Source of the DNA: Apostichopus japonicus
Lineage: Eukaryota; Echinodermata; Holothuroidea; Aspidochirotida; Stichopodidae
Assembly (NCBI RefSeq): GCF_037975245.1
Contig: NC_092575.1
Coordinates: 5,757,501-5,821,500, forward strand
Direction: 5' to 3'
Length of the DNA stretch: 64,000 bases
A program made the position numbers and the translations under genes. A model generated the notes under the pieces. It had not been told where the DNA came from. It was given only the letters and a program-made list of their open reading frames with translations, and ran no database searches. Shown piece after piece: positions 61,001-64,000 of this stretch; position 1 is the stretch's first letter, and every line of letters starts with the position of its first letter.

Positions 61001-63310
61001 CAAGAGATAATACCTTTCTGCTTTGTTAACTACAAGCAAGTATCAGATAAATCTTACAAGGGAAACCTACAGACAAAGATGACTTGTATGCATTGCATTG
61101 TATTCTCGCTGTTTAAAGGCTTACATTCTGACGTATCTCGGTCCTGTCCGTTTTCATTTACATCCAGATTTTTTGTGTCCATGGAGGTCTGTCCCCGTCA
61201 ATAGCCACACTGGACCAGATACGTATGATAGACAGGAAGCAGGAGGTCCCTCACGATGGGCCCATGTGTGACCTGCTATGGTCTGACCCAGAAGGTAAGA
61301 AAGAGATGTACCACACTAGCTGCCCCCCCCCCCCTTTTGGAAATGTATTTAATTCACTTCCTTATTTTCTTTTCTCCTCACTGCCCTCGTTCCGTTATGT
61401 CTGGAGTGAACTGGTGACGTTTTTAACGCTAAAATAAGCACAGCGACAGATCACTGACTCTCCTTCTCACTTGACATCGTGAGGTCGTCTGTAGCACCAT
61501 TTTCGTTTCAAGTGTTTTGTGGTACTACAGTAGATAAATTATCATGGTGATCATGTGGAAATTATTCCAATGTAAGGGGACGGGGGCAGTGGTTGTGTCA
61601 ATCTTGTGAATAGTGTGTGGTTTTTTTTCGTGGGTTTTTCAGTGGGTGCGTTTAACAGTTTCCTTATGAAAACTCTCTTCATACTCTCTTCTACAAGAAC
61701 TTTATTTTGTAATCTAACAGTGGAAACTGGGTGTTCAGGTAGTTGGAGAGGATTGAGAGAAGATGCCGATGGTGGAGAGGGTGGGGGGGAGGGGAGAAAT
61801 GGAATCAATGGTCTGATGGAAAGAAAGATACACCCCTAGGGGCTACTTTGTCATGCAACTCACTCTTTCATGCCTTCTGTGAAATGTTTTCATTTTGTTC
61901 CCTCAGACACTCAAGGCTGGGGAGTCAGCCCAAGAGGTGCTGGTTATCTCTTCGGTAGTGACGTCGTGAGTCAGTTCAACGCTGATAACAACATCGATAT
62001 GATCTGCAGGGCACATCAGCTGGTTATAGAAGGTTACAAGTGGCATTTCAACGAGACAGTACTCACAGTTTGGTCAGCTCCAAATTATTGTTACAGGTAA
62101 GGTTGTTTTGACCCCGGACCGTGACCGGATAGGTCCAATCGTAGCTCTGCAAAGTTGCATCATTTAAAACCTCTTTTCTGTGAATACATTTCGCTTGAAG
62201 ACTTGAGATCAATCTGGAGTGATCGTTGGTGGCGCTATGTATGGAGGTTATGTGCCGTGTGAAGGTGACTGGAGGTTATTTTTTGTGTATGGAGGTTATT
62301 TTTGTGTATGGAGGTTATAAACATGTGTATGGAGGTTATGTGTGTATGGAGGTTATGTGTGTGTATGGAGGTTATGTGTGTGTATGGAGGTTATGTGTGT
62401 GTATTGAGGTTAAGTGTGTGTATGGAGGTTATGTGTGTATTGAGGTTATGTGTGTGTATGGAGGTTATGTGTGTGTATGGAGGTTATGTGTGTGTATGGA
62501 GGTTATGTGTGTATATGGAGGTTTCGTATGGATGTTATGTGTTGTGTGGAGGTGTATGGAGGTCAAGTGTCATGTGGAGGTTATGTGTATGTTATGCAAG
62601 ATATGTATGGAGGTTATGTGTCGTGTGGAGGTTATGTGTGTATATGGAGGTTATGTATGGAGGTTATGTGTCATGTAGAGGTCTTTGGAGGTTATGTGTT
62701 TGGAGGTTATGTGTATGGAGGTTATGTGTGTGTATGGAGGTTATTTATGGAGTTATATGTGTCATGTGGATGTGTTTGGAGGTTATGTTTATGGAGGTTA
62801 TGTGTGTGTATGGAGGTTATATATGAAGGTTATGTGTCAATGATTACCATAATGTCAGTGCTATGCCAGAAAGTATTTGACTTTGTGGAGACTTTGTGTC
62901 TCACAGAAGATAGAGGAAGTTCTTTACTTTAAATGACTTAACAATGGTTTACATGATTCCTTTTATTTGAGACAGAGAAGACTTTGGATTGGCAGTATAT
63001 TTTGGGGAGGGGTGCTGTAAGAACTCTTAGGAGAGGTTGGGTGCAGTTGGAGGGGGGCCGGGGGCGTAGAAATTGTTGTGACTTCTATGCCAACCTACAA
63101 GCTCCTGCTTGACTATTATTTACAGTTATTTTTTTGTTGTTTCTTTATGTTCTGGACAATTTGGGCCATCAATGACATGTACACTGACCTGTAAGTATAG
63201 TAAGTTGTTTTGATGCATTTCACTTTCACAGATGTGGCAACGTTGCTGCAATATTTGAGCTTGACGAACATCTCACGAAGGATTTCACAATCTTTGAAGC
63301 AGCTCCACAG
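52017..63310 (+). CDS. PPP4C: PPP4C, serine/threonine protein phosphatase 4 catalytic subunit (last exon beyond window)
   Basis: Eight coding exons: 52017-52042, 52303-52374, 55000-55102, 56139-56240, 59864-60037, 61168-61294, 61907-62096 and 63232-63310. They give 291 residues, 16 fewer than the usual 307; the missing C-terminal exon lies past 63310. The start [15 protein letters not shown] and the PPP signatures are intact: GDIHGQ (metal ligands D54, H56), GDFVDRG (D82, D85), GNHE (N114, H115), H164 in CVHGG and the RAHQ loop near H238, the ligand set of a di-metal phosphatase. PP4 dephosphorylates DNA-damage and centrosomal substrates together with PPP4R subunits. Near identity to vertebrate PPP4C over the whole length makes this certain. 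Introns hold a complete hAT-type element, partial copies of exon 5 and a long VNTR. Confidence 0.98.
52303..52374 (+). CDS. PPP4C: PPP4C coding exon 2
   Basis: [23 protein letters not shown], acceptor CTCTGCAG, donor CCCG|GTAAGA. Confidence 0.98.
52375..54999. other. PPP4C intron 2
   Basis: 2.6 kb, AT-rich. Short TAGGCCTAGG-type runs near 53570. No repeat with clear ends, RNA or gene recognised. Confidence 0.5.
55000..55102 (+). CDS. PPP4C: PPP4C coding exon 3
   Basis: [35 protein letters not shown], acceptor TTACAG, donor AAG|GTAACT. Contains the first metal-binding motif. Confidence 0.98.
55103..56138. other. PPP4C intron 3
   Basis: 1 kb. Part at about 55250-55400 resembles sequence at 23740-23930 in the HIP1R-TRIM37 intergenic region, suggesting an old interspersed repeat. 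Nothing else recognised. Confidence 0.5.
56139..56240 (+). CDS. PPP4C: PPP4C coding exon 4
   Basis: 34 codons: [34 protein letters not shown]. Acceptor TTATCAG, donor AAG|GTATTT. Confidence 0.98.
56648..56655 (+). repeat. 8-bp target-site duplication, left
   Basis: GTCTATGT directly before the terminal TAGGGCTGT of the transposon; identical to 59005-59012. Confidence 0.93.
56656..59004. mobile_element. hAT-type DNA transposon, 2.35 kb, probably non-autonomous
   Basis: Begins TAGGGCTGTAACGGTTAA and ends ACACAGCCCTA, the reverse complement of TAGGGCTGT. Subterminal regions at both ends contain repeated GGTTAAC and ACCGAACGG motifs in inverted orientation. It is flanked by a perfect 8-bp direct repeat, the target-site size of hAT elements, whose termini commonly start with (C/T)AGGG. 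No long transposase ORF is visible, so it is likely a non-autonomous copy. It lies in PPP4C intron 4. The internal GC-rich segment at about 58150-58350 may be a nested or captured sequence. Confidence 0.9.
59005..59012 (+). repeat. 8-bp target-site duplication, right
   Basis: GTCTATGT immediately after the transposon end; identical to 56648-56655. Confidence 0.93.
59638..59700 (+). pseudogene. partial copy of PPP4C exon 5 start with its 3' splice site
   Basis: The ~60 bp spanning the exon 5 acceptor and first 17 coding nt (CTGTGACT...AG|GTACGGTA.CCAGACAG) is present 180 bp upstream of the true site. Spliced from exon 4 it would read VRYPDR and then TGA at once. Confidence 0.9.
59864..60037 (+). 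CDS. PPP4C: PPP4C coding exon 5
   Basis: 58 codons: [55 protein letters not shown]. Acceptor TATTTTAG, donor AAG|GTACGC. Partial copies of this exon lie on both sides. Confidence 0.98.
60083..60224 (+). pseudogene. degraded tandem copy of PPP4C exon 5 end with donor site
   Basis: Follows directly on the 59949-60082 segment it copies (period about 134 bp). Recognisable parts are ACGAAAGTA, GTATGAAGGT..CTGCAC, TTAAGTCTA, AATTGATGTAAAGGTAAGCA and GTAAGGTCAAAG. It keeps a strong AAG|GTAAGC donor but has a 1-nt insertion and several stops in the exon frame. Confidence 0.88.
60225..61167. other. PPP4C intron 5 remainder
   Basis: Dominated by the 198-bp tandem duplication at 60454-60855; the rest is unremarkable AT-rich intron. 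Confidence 0.55.
60454..60855. repeat. two-copy tandem duplication, ~198-bp unit
   Basis: TTAACTGCAGAAAAACA.TG through ATAATTATTGCTAAATGTGA and GACAGGTAA.CTTTGACTAGA to AAATCTTACCC appears at about 60454-60650 and 60651-60855 with about 90 percent identity. Confidence 0.92.
61168..61294 (+). CDS. PPP4C: PPP4C coding exon 6
   Basis: [42 protein letters not shown]. Acceptor CATCCAG, donor AAG|GTAAGA. Confidence 0.98.
61295..61906. other. PPP4C intron 6
   Basis: 612 bp with a C run (61323) and a GGA-rich stretch (61760-61800). Nothing else recognised. Confidence 0.55.
61907..62096 (+). CDS. PPP4C: PPP4C coding exon 7
   Basis: [50 protein letters not shown]. Acceptor CCCTCAG, donor ACAG|GTAAGG. 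Confidence 0.98.
62226..62840. repeat. VNTR, ~19-21-bp unit, about 28 copies
   Basis: GGAGGTTATGTGTGTGTAT and variants repeat through most of PPP4C intron 7. All three plus-strand frames stay open because the unit lacks stop codons, giving artefactual Val/Cys/Met/Gly-rich ORFs. Confidence 0.96.
62841..63231. other. PPP4C intron 7, distal part
   Basis: Unique AT-rich sequence with a G-rich stretch (63003-63065) before exon 8. No other feature seen. Confidence 0.55.
63232..63310 (+). CDS. PPP4C: PPP4C coding exon 8
   Basis: [27 protein letters not shown], acceptor TTCACAG, donor CAG|GTAGGG. The final exon (ETRGIPSKKP..YFL in other animals) was not found in 63311-64000. Confidence 0.97.
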
Positions 63311-64000
63311 GTAGGGAGTAAATTGAGTAGCCCCACACCCCTTATAACAAACAATTCTTAACCCCTCAAAATGCAACAAGGTATTTCACCTCACCCTGTA
63401 GAAGGGTGTAAATAACTCATATCCAATCTTACTGTAAAGGAAAAAAAAAACTTCAACGAACATTTTACCTGCTAGCCCTTGTGACATCTGCTGCGAAAGT
63501 GCTGTTGGTCCAAGTAAATAACTGATAATTTGTTTTGAAAAGTAAGAAACTTTCTGAAGGAATTCAACATTTGTTGTAATACCATTGGAAGAAAATAATA
63601 CCATATGCTCCAGCCTTTACATGCTGCAGAATAAACTGAAATGCGACCAGATTTGGCTATGCGTCGCCATATCATCTGCAACCCTGCTGTCATAGCCTCT
63701 ACAAGGGACGAAATAGTTTTAGAGAATTGATTAGCAATAATTGCTCGACAATTCTTGGAAATAGCAATTAGCATTAGCAGGTACTGCATCTTTCGGTAAT
63801 CAAAAGTAATATTGATTAGCAACTGGCAATTCTTGGGTAGCAAATTGCTATGCGAACCCAGTTATTTCGTCCCTTGCTCTACTTGAGAGGGAAGGGGATG
63901 GGCGTTTGATTTGCTAGTTATCCCATCCAATGAATAATGTCTGTTCAATGGACTTAAAAAAAAAAAGGGGGGAAAAAAAGATGCACCTTATCATTTGATG
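63311..64000. other. PPP4C intron 8 (start), right edge
   Basis: No final PPP4C exon is present. At 63690-63880 the sequence has an imperfect inverted pattern (GGGACGAAATAG and TATTTCGTCCC), probably the ends of a small element. Confidence 0.5.
63700..63875. mobile_element. candidate small MITE-like element
   Basis: CAAGGGACGAAATAG at about 63701 and TATTTCGTCCCTTG at about 63862 are inverted repeats about 160 bp apart, and TTAGCAAT/ATTGCTA motifs also pair inside. No clear target-site duplication seen, so the class is not assigned. Confidence 0.55.

Noticed and set aside
62226-62932. Three long overlapping plus-strand ORFs rich in Val, Cys, Met and Gly
   Set aside because: Product of a stop-free tandem repeat in a PPP4C intron.

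Overview
This is animal nuclear DNA: long AT-rich introns with GT-AG borders, microsatellites, tRNA-derived SINEs and a DNA transposon, and no operons or bacterial signals. Three conserved bilaterian genes can be assembled exon by exon. The protein sequences are invertebrate deuterostome-like, and the SINE content and frequent TAGGCCT-type intron sequence suggest an echinoderm (perhaps a sea cucumber or relative). That taxonomic guess is an inference.

Layout: (1) 170-20462, minus strand: the 5' part of a HIP1/HIP1R/Sla2 clathrin adaptor gene, eight coding exons encoding most of the ANTH domain; the rest lies beyond the left edge. (2) 20463-26688: intergenic, repeats only. (3) 26689-46953, minus strand: a complete TRIM37 E3 ubiquitin ligase gene, 23 coding exons, about 883 aa (degenerate RING, B-box, coiled coil, TRAF/MATH, long Ser-rich tail). 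(4) 46954-51927: head-to-head intergenic region with several repeat families. (5) 52017-63310, plus strand: PPP4C, the catalytic subunit of protein phosphatase 4; eight exons give 291 of an expected 307 residues, and the last 16-residue exon lies beyond the right edge.

The most unusual feature is a recurring pattern: pieces of coding exons together with their splice sites have been tandemly duplicated into the neighbouring introns, independently, in at least five places in TRIM37 and PPP4C (TRIM37 exons 7, 13, 17 and 22; PPP4C exon 5 on both sides). Several copies keep a usable-looking splice site, and most lead at once to a stop codon, so they are candidate decoy or poison splice sites. TRIM37 exon 17 also has an in-frame TAG just after its best 3' splice site, with a weaker in-frame acceptor 57 nt downstream that avoids it. 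Other notable items are a complete 2.35 kb hAT-type element with a perfect 8-bp target duplication inside PPP4C intron 4, two copies of one tRNA-derived SINE family, a long inverted repeat, and large VNTRs in TRIM37 intron 10 and PPP4C intron 7.

The genes do not form one pathway. HIP1R acts in clathrin/actin-linked endocytosis; TRIM37 and PP4 both have known roles at centrosomes, and their divergent arrangement is recorded only as a hypothesis.
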